The position numbers and the translations under genes are program-made. From Gemmatimonadota bacterium (lineage in GTDB: Bacteria > Gemmatimonadota > Gemmatimonadetes > Palauibacterales > Palauibacteraceae), in contig JAJCZV010000075.1 of NCBI GenBank assembly GCA_029262175.1, positions 5,001 through 41,504 on the forward strand: a stretch of DNA of 36,504 nucleotides, read 5' to 3'. Below the pieces are notes generated by a model, which was given only the letters and a program-made list of their open reading frames with translations, did no database searches and was not told where the DNA came from. Within the stretch, counting starts at the first letter, position 1; every line of letters begins with the position of its first letter. Shown here piece by piece: positions 1-10,220 of the stretch.

Positions 1-740
<740 letters not shown>

Positions 741-805
741 TGTTTGCGATAACACATCAAGCGTCTCAGACGCGCTCGGCGCCTCACACTCACTCGCTAC
801 CTGAT

Positions 806-817
806 TGTCAAAAAGCA
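806..817 (-). promoter_or_regulatory. boxA-like rRNA antitermination element
   Basis: The minus strand reads TGCTTTTTGACA, close to the rRNA boxA consensus TGCTCTTTAACA that is bound by NusB and S10. It lies about 65 bases upstream of the 23S 5' end and just after a hairpin. The match and position are seen directly; the function follows from knowledge of rRNA leaders. Confidence 0.7.
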
Positions 818-819
818 GT

Positions 820-853
820 CCCACCGACGGGCGTGAAAAGCGCCATCGGTGGG
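820..853 (-). promoter_or_regulatory. leader hairpin upstream of boxA
   Basis: Arms 820-827 and 846-853 pair perfectly over 8 bases (CCCACCGA with TCGGTGGG), and an inner GGCG/CGCC stem extends the hairpin. It lies directly before the boxA-like sequence in the direction of 23S transcription. That matches the hairpin-then-boxA order of rRNA antitermination leaders. A terminator reading is possible because TGCTTTTT follows, but that run is part of boxA. Confidence 0.55.
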
Positions 854-862
854 TAGCAAAAG

Positions 863-891
863 AACGTATCCGGATCGAGGGTCCCCGTCAA
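863..891 (-). promoter_or_regulatory. candidate sigma-70-type promoter for 23S rRNA
   Basis: On the minus strand, TTGACG (886-891) is followed after exactly 17 bases by TACGTT (863-868). It lies downstream of the barrel-protein stop and about 120 bases upstream of the mature 23S 5' end. The -35 box is close to consensus and the -10 box is only partly so. With no 16S gene upstream, a dedicated promoter is expected somewhere here, but activity is inferred. Confidence 0.5.
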
Positions 892-930
892 CCCGTTTTG
901 AGGGTCGGAAATCCGACCGGATTCTAGCGA

Positions 931-1404
931 TTAACCGCCGAACAGCACCCCGGCGCCAATCACGAATTGCTCGGCGCCGCCGATCACGAATCTGGCCTCG
1001 ACAAAAGGCGTCGTGTTCTCGAAGATGAATCGGGCGCCGCCACCGAGGTTCAGGCCGATATCGGTGTTCGAAAAGCCTGAAACGCTGGCATGCCCGAGGT
1101 TGATCCCGCCCCCCGCGTACGGCTCGACGTTTGTGCTACCGCTGGTTGGAATCGTATACCAGAGGTTGCCGTTGATCTCCCAATACTCTGCCGGTCCATC
1201 TGGGAAGAAGAGGTTGAATCCTCCCTGGAAGTCAAGCGGGATCTCCGTCCCGAGCGGGAGTTGTAATCGCGCACCGAGGCCGGCGTCGGTCTCCGACCCG
1301 AACATGGCCTCTGCACCGAACTCCATCTGAGCCGTGACCGGACTCGCGCCTGATGCGATCACCCCTAGAAACAACGCTGCTAGAAAAAGTACCCGTTTCA
1401 TCAT
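931..1404 (-). CDS. small outer-membrane beta-barrel protein
   Basis: A 157-residue protein with a clear Sec signal peptide: MMKR, a hydrophobic run, then a likely cleavage after the SPVTAQ segment. The mature part is glycine- and aromatic-rich with alternating hydrophobic strands (EPYAGGGINLG, NLGGGARFIF) and ends in a strand closing with Gly-Gly, as in small outer-membrane barrels. The start was chosen at the ATG at 1404 because GGAGG sits 5 bases upstream; the adjacent ATG at 1401 is equally possible. It begins 19 bases after the atpC stop on the same strand, so it may be the last gene of the atp transcript. No specific ligand or function can be assigned. Confidence 0.75.
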   Translation of the reverse strand: MMKRVLFLAALFLGVIASGASPVTAQMEFGAEAMFGSETDAGLGARLQLPLGTEIPLDFQGGFNLFFPDGPAEYWEINGNLWYTIPTSGSTNVEPYAGGGINLGHASVSGFSNTDIGLNLGGGARFIFENTTPFVEARFVIGGAEQFVIGAGVLFGG

Positions 1405-1423
1405 CCCCACCTCCCTCAAGAGT

Positions 1424-1762
1424 CTAGCTGGATTCATCGAGCGCCTCTACCTCTTCGGCCAGCACGGAGACCTCGTTGCCTACGACCTGCAGAAAGCCCC
1501 GGGCAACCTGAAAGCGACGCTCTCCGTCGGGGCCATCGATATGAAGGGTCCCCGTACCGAGCAGCACGACCATCGGCGCGTGACCGTAGAGGATACCGAG
1601 TTCTCCGTCGTAGGCCGGAACCCGCAGCGCGGTCGCCTTCCCCTCGAACGCCTCGGCGCTCGGAGAAATCACGCTGACGCTGAGCTGCCGTTCGGGGTTC
1701 AGGTCCGCCGCGCTCGGGATGTCGTTCCACGGCCCGTCGGGGTCGCCCACTCGGTTAGCCAT
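1424..1762 (-). CDS. atpC: F1F0 ATP synthase epsilon subunit, short form
   Basis: Central-stalk epsilon subunit of F1, 112 residues. The beta-sandwich domain is clear: LSVSVISPSAEAFEGKATAL, then PAYDGELGILYGHAPMV, then the GFLQVVGNEVSVLAEEVE strands. The protein stops about six residues after this domain, so the usual C-terminal two-helix domain of roughly 45 residues, which inhibits ATP hydrolysis in many bacteria, is absent. There is instead an N-terminal extension of about 25 polar residues. It lies 39 bases after atpD, as in standard atp operons. The ATG at 1762 is the only good start; a later non-ATG start would remove the extension. Confidence 0.93.
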   Translation of the reverse strand: MANRVGDPDGPWNDIPSAADLNPERQLSVSVISPSAEAFEGKATALRVPAYDGELGILYGHAPMVVLLGTGTLHIDGPDGERRFQVARGFLQVVGNEVSVLAEEVEALDESS

Positions 1763-1801
1763 GCCGCCCGTACCCTACTCGAATCGGCTCGGTTCCAGGA
1801 C

Positions 1802-3250
<1,449 letters not shown>

Positions 3251-3296
3251 CTATTCTATATGCCGTCCGCCGGGGTCGACCCTGGCGGGTGCCGCA

Positions 3297-4160
3297 TCAG
3301 CTTTCGAGCGCGTCGGCACCGCCGATGATCTCGGCGATTTGGTTCGTGATCTCCGCTTGCCGGGCACGGTTGTACGTCCGGCGGAGTTTGTCGAGAAAAT
3401 CTTCCGCATTGTCTGTCGCGGCTTTCATGGCCACCCGCCGCGCCGCGTGTTCCGCCGCCCCGGTCTCCAACATGGCGCCGAACGTCGAGTTGGTGACGTA
3501 GAGCGGGAGCAGCTGCGACAGAATCTCCTCGGCCGATGGGTTCAAGATGTAGAAAGGCTGCGGGCCGTCCTTGGCCCCTGCGGATACGGGCAGGATCTGC
3601 CGGGTGACCGCGGGGGTCGCGACCATACTCTTGAACTGCGCGTGCACCACATAAGCAGCGTCGACCTTTCCCGCTACGAACCGCGCTGCAATGTCCTCGA
3701 CGGCCTCGTAGGCGTCGCTGGGCTGAGGCCGATCAGAGAGATCGTTCCTGCTCCGCGACATTTCGACGCCGCGAAACCGGAAGAAAGAGATCCCCTTGTT
3801 GCCGTAGACATGGAACTCGACGTCTGCGCCCTGCCCCTCGAGCTCGTCGATCAACGACTGCGCCCGGCGGATCAAGTTCGAGTTGAACGCGCCACACAAT
3901 CCACGGTTGCTGGTCAACAACAACACGACCGCCTTCTCGACTTTGGCTGGCTGTCTCAACAGCGGTTGAGACTCTGCGAGCTCCGGCGTGGCCAACCTGG
4001 CGATCATCTCGGACAACTTGTTCGAATAGGGTCTCGCCCTGATCACGCGGTTTTGCGCCTGACGCAGCTTCGCCGTCGACACCATCTCCATGGTGCGCGT
4101 GATTTTCTTCGTGTTGTCGACCGACCGCATTCTGCGGTGGATATCTCTCGATTTGGCCAT
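3297..4160 (-). CDS. atpG: F1F0 ATP synthase gamma subunit
   Basis: Rotor shaft subunit at 287 residues, a normal length. The N-terminal coiled coil opens with AKSRDIHRRMRSVDNTKKITRTMEMVSTAKL, the family signature around the ITRTM/AMKMVAA region. The C-terminal helix contains RRVAMKAATDNAEDFLDKL and ends with the NRARQAEITNQIAEI motif that lies within the alpha/beta ring. It starts 18 bases after the atpA stop, so translation is probably linked. No defects are seen. Confidence 0.97.
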   Translation of the reverse strand: MAKSRDIHRRMRSVDNTKKITRTMEMVSTAKLRQAQNRVIRARPYSNKLSEMIARLATPELAESQPLLRQPAKVEKAVVLLLTSNRGLCGAFNSNLIRRAQSLIDELEGQGADVEFHVYGNKGISFFRFRGVEMSRSRNDLSDRPQPSDAYEAVEDIAARFVAGKVDAAYVVHAQFKSMVATPAVTRQILPVSAGAKDGPQPFYILNPSAEEILSQLLPLYVTNSTFGAMLETGAAEHAARRVAMKAATDNAEDFLDKLRRTYNRARQAEITNQIAEIIGGADALES

Positions 4161-4178
4161 GGCTCAGATCCGCGGCGC

Positions 4179-5777
4179 TTACGCGGTCGCCGTCTTGGGC
4201 TCGCCGGAACCAAAGATACCGGCGTAGAAGTCCAGGGCTTTTCGAAGTGCGGCCTCCGTCTCGTCCGAGATCTTCCCTTCTCCGACGATCGCGGCTCCTA
4301 CCGCCGCCTCTTGTGCCCTCATGTATTCGAGGAAGCCCTTCTCCCAACCCTTGATGGACGGCACTTCGAGGTCGTCCAAATAGCCCTGCGTGGCGGCGAA
4401 GATGACCATCACCTGCTCCTGGACCGGCATCGGCTGGTACTGACCCTGCTTGAGGATCTCCACGATCCGCACTCCGCGATCGAGCTGCCCCTGAGTGGCC
4501 GCGTCGAGCTCTGTACCAAAAGCGGCAAAGGCCTCTAGCTCGCGGAACTGTGCCAAGTCCAGCCGCAATCGACCGGCGACCCCCTTCATGGCTTTGATTT
4601 GTGCGTTACCGCCGACGCGGGACACCGAGATCCCGACGTTTACGGCAGGTCTCACGCCCGAATAGAACAGGTCGGTCTCGAGGAAGATCTGCCCATCGGT
4701 GATCGAGATCACGTTGGTCGGGATGTACGCCGAAACGTCGCCCGCCTGTGTCTGGATGATCGGTAGCGCCGTTAGAGAGCCCCCGGCCTTATGAATGTCC
4801 GGGTGCCCTTCGATGGCTTTGGGATCATCGGAGATCTTGGCCGCGCGCTCGAGCAAACGACTGTGCAGATAAAAGACGTCGCCCGGGTACGCCTCGCGGC
4901 CGGGAGGACGTCTCAAGATCAGCGAGGCTTCGCGGTAAGCATCGGCCTGCTTCGACAGATCGTCGTAGATCACGAGCACGTCTTTGCCCTCGTGATACAT
5001 GAAGTACTCGCCGATGGCGCACGCCCCATACGGCGACATGAATTGCATCGGCGCCGGGTCGGAGGCGTTCGCGGCCACGATGACCGTGTAGTCCAACGCA
5101 CCTTCTTCGCGCAGCTTCTCGGCGATCCCGGCAACCGTGGATCCCTTCTGCCCGATGGCGCAGTAGACGCAAATCACGTCCTGGCCCTTCTGATTGATGA
5201 TGGCATCGAGCGCGACCGCGGTCTTTCCGGTTCCTCGATCTCCGATGATCAATTCGCGCTGGCCCCGGCCAATCGGGATCATGGCATCGATCGCCTTGAG
5301 ACCCGTCTGCATCGGCTGGTCGACCGACTGCCGATAGACGATACCCGGCGCCTTGCGATCCACCTTCATGAGGGTCTTCGCGTCGATCGGCCCGCGACCA
5401 TCGCGCGGCACGCCGAGGGCGTCCACGACTCGACCCAGACAGGCGGGCCCGGCCGGAACTGACAGCACGCGGCCGGTTCGACGGACAGCATCGCCTTCCT
5501 TGAGCACCAGATAATCGCCCAGAATAACGGCGCCGATGTTGTCTTCTTCGAGATTCGAAGCCAAGCCGATCACCGTCGTTCCGGTGTCGTTGGACGTAAT
5601 CTCGAGCATCTCGTTGGCCACGCAGGAGGACAGACCCCAAATGCGGGCAACGCCATCTTTCACTTCGAGCACTTCGCCGACTTCTTCGACCTGAAGCTTG
5701 TCCTCGTAGCGGTCGATCTGCTCGAGGAGCGCTTTCTTGATCTCGCTGGCGCGTAGTGCGCTTTCGGTTGTGGTCAT
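4179..5777 (-). CDS. atpA: F1F0 ATP synthase alpha subunit
   Basis: Non-catalytic nucleotide-binding subunit of the F1 head at 532 residues, slightly longer than the usual 500-515. The P-loop GDRGTGKT is at residues 179-186, followed by the [13 protein letters not shown] and [27 protein letters not shown] blocks typical of alpha. The N-terminal segment (about residues 1-30) contacts the delta subunit. The extra length is mostly an alanine- and glutamate-rich C-terminus. It lies between atpH and atpG in canonical order, 23 bases after atpH. Confidence 0.98.
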   Translation of the reverse strand: MTTTESALRASEIKKALLEQIDRYEDKLQVEEVGEVLEVKDGVARIWGLSSCVANEMLEITSNDTGTTVIGLASNLEEDNIGAVILGDYLVLKEGDAVRRTGRVLSVPAGPACLGRVVDALGVPRDGRGPIDAKTLMKVDRKAPGIVYRQSVDQPMQTGLKAIDAMIPIGRGQRELIIGDRGTGKTAVALDAIINQKGQDVICVYCAIGQKGSTVAGIAEKLREEGALDYTVIVAANASDPAPMQFMSPYGACAIGEYFMYHEGKDVLVIYDDLSKQADAYREASLILRRPPGREAYPGDVFYLHSRLLERAAKISDDPKAIEGHPDIHKAGGSLTALPIIQTQAGDVSAYIPTNVISITDGQIFLETDLFYSGVRPAVNVGISVSRVGGNAQIKAMKGVAGRLRLDLAQFRELEAFAAFGTELDAATQGQLDRGVRIVEILKQGQYQPMPVQEQVMVIFAATQGYLDDLEVPSIKGWEKGFLEYMRAQEAAVGAAIVGEGKISDETEAALRKALDFYAGIFGSGEPKTATA

Positions 5778-5800
5778 CTCGGTCTCTTATCGTTTCGGTG

Positions 5801-6343
5801 TTACTGGACGAGCTCGCGCTTCATTCGCTCGAGCTGTCGTCGCACCGAGGCATCCATCAGTTCGTCGCCGACCCGAATGATCATCCCGCCCAAGATCTTC
5901 GGATCGACACGGAATTCCGGAATTACTTTCTTTTCGAAACGCGCTTCGAGCGCTCCGACGATTTGGTCTCGTACTTGATCGTCCGCCGCGAACGGAAGCG
6001 TCACATCCGCCCGCACCTGATTCGATTGCCGATCCAACTCCGCGCGAAACGCACCGGCAATCCCGGGAAGCGACCCCTGCCGTCGGCGGTCCAGCATCAC
6101 CATTAAGAACCGCACGAATAGTTCGGGGGCCTGCGCCGAAAAGACGGCCTTCAGCGCATCCTTCTTTTCTTCCTCGCTCACGCTCGGCGCGCTCAGAAAA
6201 CGACGAAACGCTTCGCTTTCCGCGTACACCGTACCGAGCGATTCGATGAGCTCTCCGTACAGAGACTCGCTTCCGTCGCGCGCGGCAATCTCGAACAAAG
6301 CGCCCGCGTAGTTCCTCGAAACGGCCGTGTCTCTCGTCGTCAT
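5801..6343 (-). CDS. atpH: F1F0 ATP synthase delta subunit
   Basis: Stator subunit joining the b-subunit stalk to the top of the alpha/beta head, at 180 residues (family usual about 175-180). The N-terminal helical bundle begins SRNYAGALFEIAARDG, and the C-terminal OSCP/delta motif is present as IPEFRVDPKILGGMIIRVGDELMDASVRRQLERMK. The start ATG at 6343 is 6 bases after the atpF stop, which suggests coupled translation. Confidence 0.96.
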   Translation of the reverse strand: MTTRDTAVSRNYAGALFEIAARDGSESLYGELIESLGTVYAESEAFRRFLSAPSVSEEEKKDALKAVFSAQAPELFVRFLMVMLDRRRQGSLPGIAGAFRAELDRQSNQVRADVTLPFAADDQVRDQIVGALEARFEKKVIPEFRVDPKILGGMIIRVGDELMDASVRRQLERMKRELVQ

Positions 6344-6349
6344 CAGGCG

Positions 6350-6928
6350 CTAGATCTCCGACACGTACTCACCAATCAGTCGACGGTTTTCGTCGGCATC
6401 AAGGCGGGTGCGAAGCAATCGTTCGGACGCGGCGAGCGCGATATCCACAGCTTCCTTCCGGATATCCTCGCGCAGCTTGTCACGCTCGACGCCGATTTCG
6501 CGCTTGGCGTCTTCGAGGATCGCGACTTGTTGAACCTTGGCTTCCGCCAAGATCTCTTTCTTGAGGCCTTCCGCCGCGCCACGTGCCGTCTCGATCATGT
6601 CCTGCGACTCTCGACGAGCGGTGTCCAGTGCCGCTTGGTGCTCCGCGCGCATCGCCTCTGCATCGACACGTGCTTTCTTCGCGTCGTCGATCGCAGCCTG
6701 GATCTTAGCGTGACGATCCTCGAGCCCGCCCGAGATCGCAGGAAAAACTTTCCAGGCGAGGATCCCGAGCGTGATCAAGAACAAGATCCAAGTCCAGAAG
6801 ATCAGGCCCACGTTGATCGTGAAGATGCCACCACCGGCCGCTTCTTCCACGTGTTCCTGTCCCCAAAGCGCGCCCGTCCAAAGAACGAGAGCCACTCCCG
6901 CTCCGATGGCGGGGCGTAGGCTACGCAT
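6350..6928 (-). CDS. atpF: F1F0 ATP synthase b subunit with secretion-like N-terminus
   Basis: Peripheral stalk subunit of 192 residues. Residues 1-23 look like a signal peptide (MRSLRPAIGAGVALVLWTGALWG). A short hydrophilic piece, then the membrane helix (residues about 36-62) with FWTWILFLITLGILAWKVFPAI, and a long charged coiled coil to the C-terminus follow. The open frame continues far upstream, but the ATG at 6928 is chosen because the b-type sequence begins there, 2 bases after the atpE stop. Ordinary b subunits place the membrane helix at the very N-terminus, so the extra leading hydrophobic segment is unusual and may be cleaved. Confidence 0.95.
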   Translation of the reverse strand: MRSLRPAIGAGVALVLWTGALWGQEHVEEAAGGGIFTINVGLIFWTWILFLITLGILAWKVFPAISGGLEDRHAKIQAAIDDAKKARVDAEAMRAEHQAALDTARRESQDMIETARGAAEGLKKEILAEAKVQQVAILEDAKREIGVERDKLREDIRKEAVDIALAASERLLRTRLDADENRRLIGEYVSEI

Positions 6929-6930
6929 GG

Positions 6931-7179
6931 CTATTGTTTGATCAGGGCGATCACGAGACCGAAGAGCGCCGCGCCCTCGATGAACACCGCGAGGATGATC
7001 GCGCCGGTTTGAATGTTCGCTCCGGCTTCCGGCTGGCGCGCCATCGCCTCGGTCATGCGTCCGCCGATCATTCCAATCCCTAGACCAGCGCCCATCACGG
7101 CAAGGCCAGCCCCGACTACGGCGAGCCCGGTGCCAACTCCCCCTGTGGCCTGTAACAGAACCGCCAACATGTTCAGCAT
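6931..7179 (-). CDS. atpE: F1F0 ATP synthase c subunit
   Basis: Proteolipid of the membrane rotor, 82 residues, two membrane helices. Helix 1 holds the glycine motif GAGLAVMGAGLGIG, the polar loop contains ARQPEA, and helix 2 carries the ion-binding carboxylate E68 in AVFIEGAALFG. The residues flanking E68 and the helix 1 GMIGG segment lack the Gln and Ser/Thr seen in sodium-binding rings, so proton coupling is inferred. The ATG at 7179 is preceded by AGGGAG at a good distance; the open frame upstream adds a basic segment unlike any c subunit. Confidence 0.96.
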   Translation of the reverse strand: MLNMLAVLLQATGGVGTGLAVVGAGLAVMGAGLGIGMIGGRMTEAMARQPEAGANIQTGAIILAVFIEGAALFGLVIALIKQ

Positions 7180-7269
7180 GGGTTGTACTCCCTGCGTTGT
7201 TTGTTTTTCCCCGACCCTCCGGGGACCCAGTACCCGCCTCGACACACACGCGAGTGTCGTCGTGACGGA

Positions 7270-8241
7270 TTAGTGCGCGTGGCGAATCAAGCCGACGAAG
7301 ACCGATACGAGCATGGCGAAAATGAACGCCTGCACGAACGCCACGAAAATCTCCAGTAACATGACAAGCAGACCCAACGCCAACGCCCCGAAAATCGCGA
7401 AGACGCCGACGGGATTGAGACCGCCATAGGTAAGAATGAGGCCGAGAAGAGCCAGGATCACAAAGTGTCCCGCCAGCATGTTTGCGAACAGTCGAATCGC
7501 GAGCGCGACGATCTTCGAAAACTTCCCGACCAACTCGACCGGCGTCATGATCAAGAGCACAAACGGCTTCAACCAGCCGGGGAGTCCCGGGGGCAGGAAG
7601 AATATGGTCTTCATGTAGCCCGCCGGTCCGAGCGCCACGAATCCGGCCGTCTCGACCACGAAGAAAGCAACCACCGCGAGAGCGCCGGTAACCATGATGT
7701 TGCTGGTCGCGGTCGACCCCCACGGGACGAGCCCGAGCAAGTTCGAATACAAGATGAAGAAGAAGAGCGTGATGATGAGGGGCACGAAGCGTTCGCCGCC
7801 GTGTCCGATATTGGCCATGACCACGTCGTCGCGCAGATAGAGGTAGAACCCCTCCATCACATTGAGAATGCCGCGGGGCCCTTTCTCCCCGGCGTCCAGC
7901 CGGCGCGAGGCGCGGGCGGCCATGAACATCGTGAAGATCGTGAGGGAGGTCGCGAACATCAGAAACAGCACGTGCTTCGTGATCGAGAGATCGACCTCGA
8001 GCCCGCCGATATGGAACGGCGGAAATTCAGGGAGATGGATCGCACCGAAGGGCGCGAACTCCCACTCGTTGCTGTCCACGATATGGTGGATCATCGTGTC
8101 GGTGCCCCACTCCTCGGCGTGGGTCTCCTCGACAGCATGAGCCGCCTCACCGGCCTGTTGAGTCGCCGCTTCGACGGTTTCCTGCACCACGCCCAGAGCG
8201 CTCGAGAGCGCTGTCACCGATCTATAGACTGCCGAGATCAT
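7270..8241 (-). CDS. atpB: F1F0 ATP synthase a subunit
   Basis: Membrane stator subunit forming the proton half-channels, 323 residues. The essential arginine is R250 in ALAIRLFANMLAGH, followed by the C-terminal FVAFVQAFIFAMLVSVFVGL helix. The first 90 or so residues form a hydrophilic extension with an alanine/glutamate-rich part and a WEFAPFGAIHLPEF segment, longer than in E. coli but similar to forms in other phyla. Its ATG overlaps the stop of the upstream atpI-like gene by 4 bases (ATGA), so the two are translationally coupled. Confidence 0.96.
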   Translation of the reverse strand: MISAVYRSVTALSSALGVVQETVEAATQQAGEAAHAVEETHAEEWGTDTMIHHIVDSNEWEFAPFGAIHLPEFPPFHIGGLEVDLSITKHVLFLMFATSLTIFTMFMAARASRRLDAGEKGPRGILNVMEGFYLYLRDDVVMANIGHGGERFVPLIITLFFFILYSNLLGLVPWGSTATSNIMVTGALAVVAFFVVETAGFVALGPAGYMKTIFFLPPGLPGWLKPFVLLIMTPVELVGKFSKIVALAIRLFANMLAGHFVILALLGLILTYGGLNPVGVFAIFGALALGLLVMLLEIFVAFVQAFIFAMLVSVFVGLIRHAH

Positions 8242-8669
8242 CCGGTCTCGTGTGTCCTGTCAAAGTTCTTGTTCTGTATGGACGCGGTTCGAAAGATGGT
8301 CCGCGCCAGCCATGCTGCTTCCGCTAACAACAGCACCACGATCGCAACGCCGTACGCGAGAGGGAGGTCGTTGCTCGTGACCCCTGCAAGTGCGAACCCC
8401 GCGCAAACCGCGAGGCCTCCCGCTCGACCCACCATGCCACCGATCCACCCCTTCGTCGCATCCCGCCCAACCCCTAACGCCTCGTTCAGGCGCCAAAACG
8501 CGAGGCATTGAATCGTCCACGCGGTCGCGACGCCGGCCCAAAGTTCGGGGCCGCCGCCAATGATTGCGATCACGCCGGCGCACGCCAGAAACGTGGCGAC
8601 CGAGTAAATCACCGCGGCACGTGAGGGGCTCACCGGTTCGGCCTCAATCTGAGCCGTGTTTGTCGTCAC
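8238..8669 (-). CDS. AtpI-like membrane protein of the ATP synthase operon
   Basis: A 143-residue hydrophobic protein with about four predicted membrane helices (RAAVIYSVATFLACAGVIAII, ELWAGVATAWTIQCLAFW, AGGLAVCAGFALAG, YGVAIVVLLLAEAAWL). Position between atpZ and atpB matches AtpI, a non-essential factor that helps assemble the c ring. Sequence resemblance is weak, so the family call rests mainly on position and topology. The GTG at 8669 was chosen: GGAG lies 4 bases upstream, and it gives an overlap of about 26 bases with atpZ. The longer open frame upstream merely runs antiparallel in phase through atpZ. Confidence 0.72.
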   Translation of the reverse strand: MTTNTAQIEAEPVSPSRAAVIYSVATFLACAGVIAIIGGGPELWAGVATAWTIQCLAFWRLNEALGVGRDATKGWIGGMVGRAGGLAVCAGFALAGVTSNDLPLAYGVAIVVLLLAEAAWLARTIFRTASIQNKNFDRTHETG

Positions 8670-8937
8670 GATTCTCCAAGACCAACCGCGCATACATCCG
8701 GTAAAAGCCGCCGCCGAAGCCCAAGAACACCCCGAGGAGCACAAAGAGGGGGCTCGTTCCCAACCGTCCATCCAACCAGTTCCCACCGAGGGCAAACAGC
8801 GCGATCGACATCGCAAGTGCCAGCCCTAGGCCTGCTGCCTCGTGTGCGTCCAAGTGCGATCTGGAACCAGAGGAGGGCTGCCCGGCACTTTTCGAGGTCT
8901 TCGCAGGGCCCGTCGAACCTTTGTCTCGCTGTCCCAT
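8644..8937 (-). CDS. atpZ: AtpZ/AtpI-type F0F1 ATPase assembly protein
   Basis: A 97-residue protein with a hydrophilic N-terminus (about residues 1-30) and two membrane helices: AAGLGLALAMSIALFALGG and LFVLLGVFLGFGGGFYRMYA. The pair with a GxxLDxRLGTSPLF loop between them is the AtpZ family pattern. This protein is the first gene of many atp operons and, with AtpI, is reported to form a divalent-cation transporter-like complex. A GAGG motif lies 8 bases before the ATG at 8937. It is the first gene after a promoter candidate at 8970-8998. Confidence 0.88.
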   Translation of the reverse strand: MGQRDKGSTGPAKTSKSAGQPSSGSRSHLDAHEAAGLGLALAMSIALFALGGNWLDGRLGTSPLFVLLGVFLGFGGGFYRMYARLVLENRDDKHGSD

Positions 8938-8969
8938 CGGGCTGCCTCTCTTACCACCGTGGCACCGCG

Positions 8970-8998
8970 ATGATACCCGCTTGTGAAAAAAAGCGCAA
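8970..8998 (-). promoter_or_regulatory. candidate promoter of the atp operon
   Basis: The minus strand reads TTGCGC (8993-8998), a 17-base spacer and TATCAT (8970-8975), a fair sigma-70 pattern 33 bases upstream of the atpZ start. It lies in the 204-base gap that separates the divergent atp operon and moxR-type gene. Activity is inferred. Confidence 0.5.
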
Positions 8999-9141
8999 GC
9001 GCGGTTTCGCTTGACGCTGAGCGGAAAACGCCTAGCTTGGTGTCCTTATAATGACCGCATTTCCTTAACCCCCAAATGGCCCTCTCGATGCCTCGACTTA
9101 CGCGCCCAGATCCTCCATCTCAGACCGGAGTCGGTTGATCC

Positions 9142-10152
9142 TTGGAAGCAGGTCGAAAAATCGAATTTGACGACGTCGAGCTCCTCCAGCGTCTCGGGGC
9201 CGCTCGCATCGACATCGAACGGGAGATCGGTCGACGCATCATTGGCCAGCGGGAAGTGATCGAGAAGCTTCTGATCACCCTGCTCGCCGACGGACACGCG
9301 CTCTTGGTCGGGGTTCCTGGCTTGGCGAAGACGCTTCTGGTCTCCACGCTGGCGGAGGCCATCGATCTCAAGTTCAGCCGAATCCAGTTCACTCCGGATC
9401 TAATGCCCTCGGACATCACGGGCACGGAGGTCCTGCAGGACGATCAAACCACTGGCCGACGGCAGTTCGAGTTTGTCCGTGGACCGATCTTCGCCGATGT
9501 GATTCTTGCCGACGAGATCAATCGGACGCCTCCGAAGACGCAGGCTGCGCTTCTGCAGGCGATGCAGGAAGGTGAAGTGACCGTCGCCAGCGAGACGTTC
9601 CAGTTGGGTCGCCCGTTCTTCGTGCTCGCGACACAAAATCCGATCGAACAAGAAGGGACGTACCCTCTTCCCGAGGCCCAGCTGGACCGCTTCATGTTCG
9701 AACTTCGGATTGGCTACCCGAGTGCCAAGGAAGAAGCCGTGATCGCGGACATCACGTCCAGCGGACCGGCCGCCAGCATCGAGTCTGTCCTGTCGGTGGA
9801 GGACCTTCTGCAGTTTCAAGGGTTGGTGCAGCGCGTGCCTGCCCCGCCATCGGTTGTGGAGTACGCCGTGAGGATCGCGCGCGCGACTCGCCCGGGCGAG
9901 GACGGCGCGCCCGATTTCATCAAAAGGATGGTCTCGTGGGGCGCCGGACCGCGCGCCTCGCAGCATGCGGTGCTGGCCGCCAAAGCCCGCGCAGCGCTGG
10001 GCGGGCGGCCCGTTCCAAACCTGGACGATGTCCGGGCGATCGCGCCTGACGTGCTCAGACACCGAGTCGTGCCGGGGTTCGAAGCCGAGGCCGAGGGCCG
10101 AACCGCGGACGACATCGTCGCGGAACTCATCGAACACAGCCGCAGCTGGTAG
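9142..10152 (+). CDS. MoxR-family AAA+ ATPase
   Basis: A 336-residue AAA+ ATPase of the MoxR class, chaperone-like proteins that act with von Willebrand factor A partners. Walker A is GVPGLAKT (57-64), Walker B is VILADEINR (D124, E125), and the sensor/arginine region ATQNPIEQEGTYPLPEAQLDRF is intact, followed by the C-terminal AAA lid. The start is a TTG: an in-frame TGA lies just upstream at 9136-9138 and no ATG precedes the conserved core; GGAG at 9127-9130 is 11 bases away. The usual DUF58 and vWA partner genes do not follow; a CNNM/CBS gene does, 68 bases later. Confidence 0.92.
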   Translation: MEAGRKIEFDDVELLQRLGAARIDIEREIGRRIIGQREVIEKLLITLLADGHALLVGVPGLAKTLLVSTLAEAIDLKFSRIQFTPDLMPSDITGTEVLQDDQTTGRRQFEFVRGPIFADVILADEINRTPPKTQAALLQAMQEGEVTVASETFQLGRPFFVLATQNPIEQEGTYPLPEAQLDRFMFELRIGYPSAKEEAVIADITSSGPAASIESVLSVEDLLQFQGLVQRVPAPPSVVEYAVRIARATRPGEDGAPDFIKRMVSWGAGPRASQHAVLAAKARAALGGRPVPNLDDVRAIAPDVLRHRVVPGFEAEAEGRTADDIVAELIEHSRSW

Positions 10153-10220
10153 ATAATGGACGACCCTCCCAGTAGCGGTCTCTTAGCCGAAAGCGACGCC
10201 GAGCCTCTGCCACGACGCCA

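Noticed and set aside
9011..9052. TTGACG and TATAAT boxes upstream of the MoxR gene
   Set aside because: Both are good hexamers but lie 30 bases apart; neither has a convincing partner at 16-18 bases, so no promoter is called.
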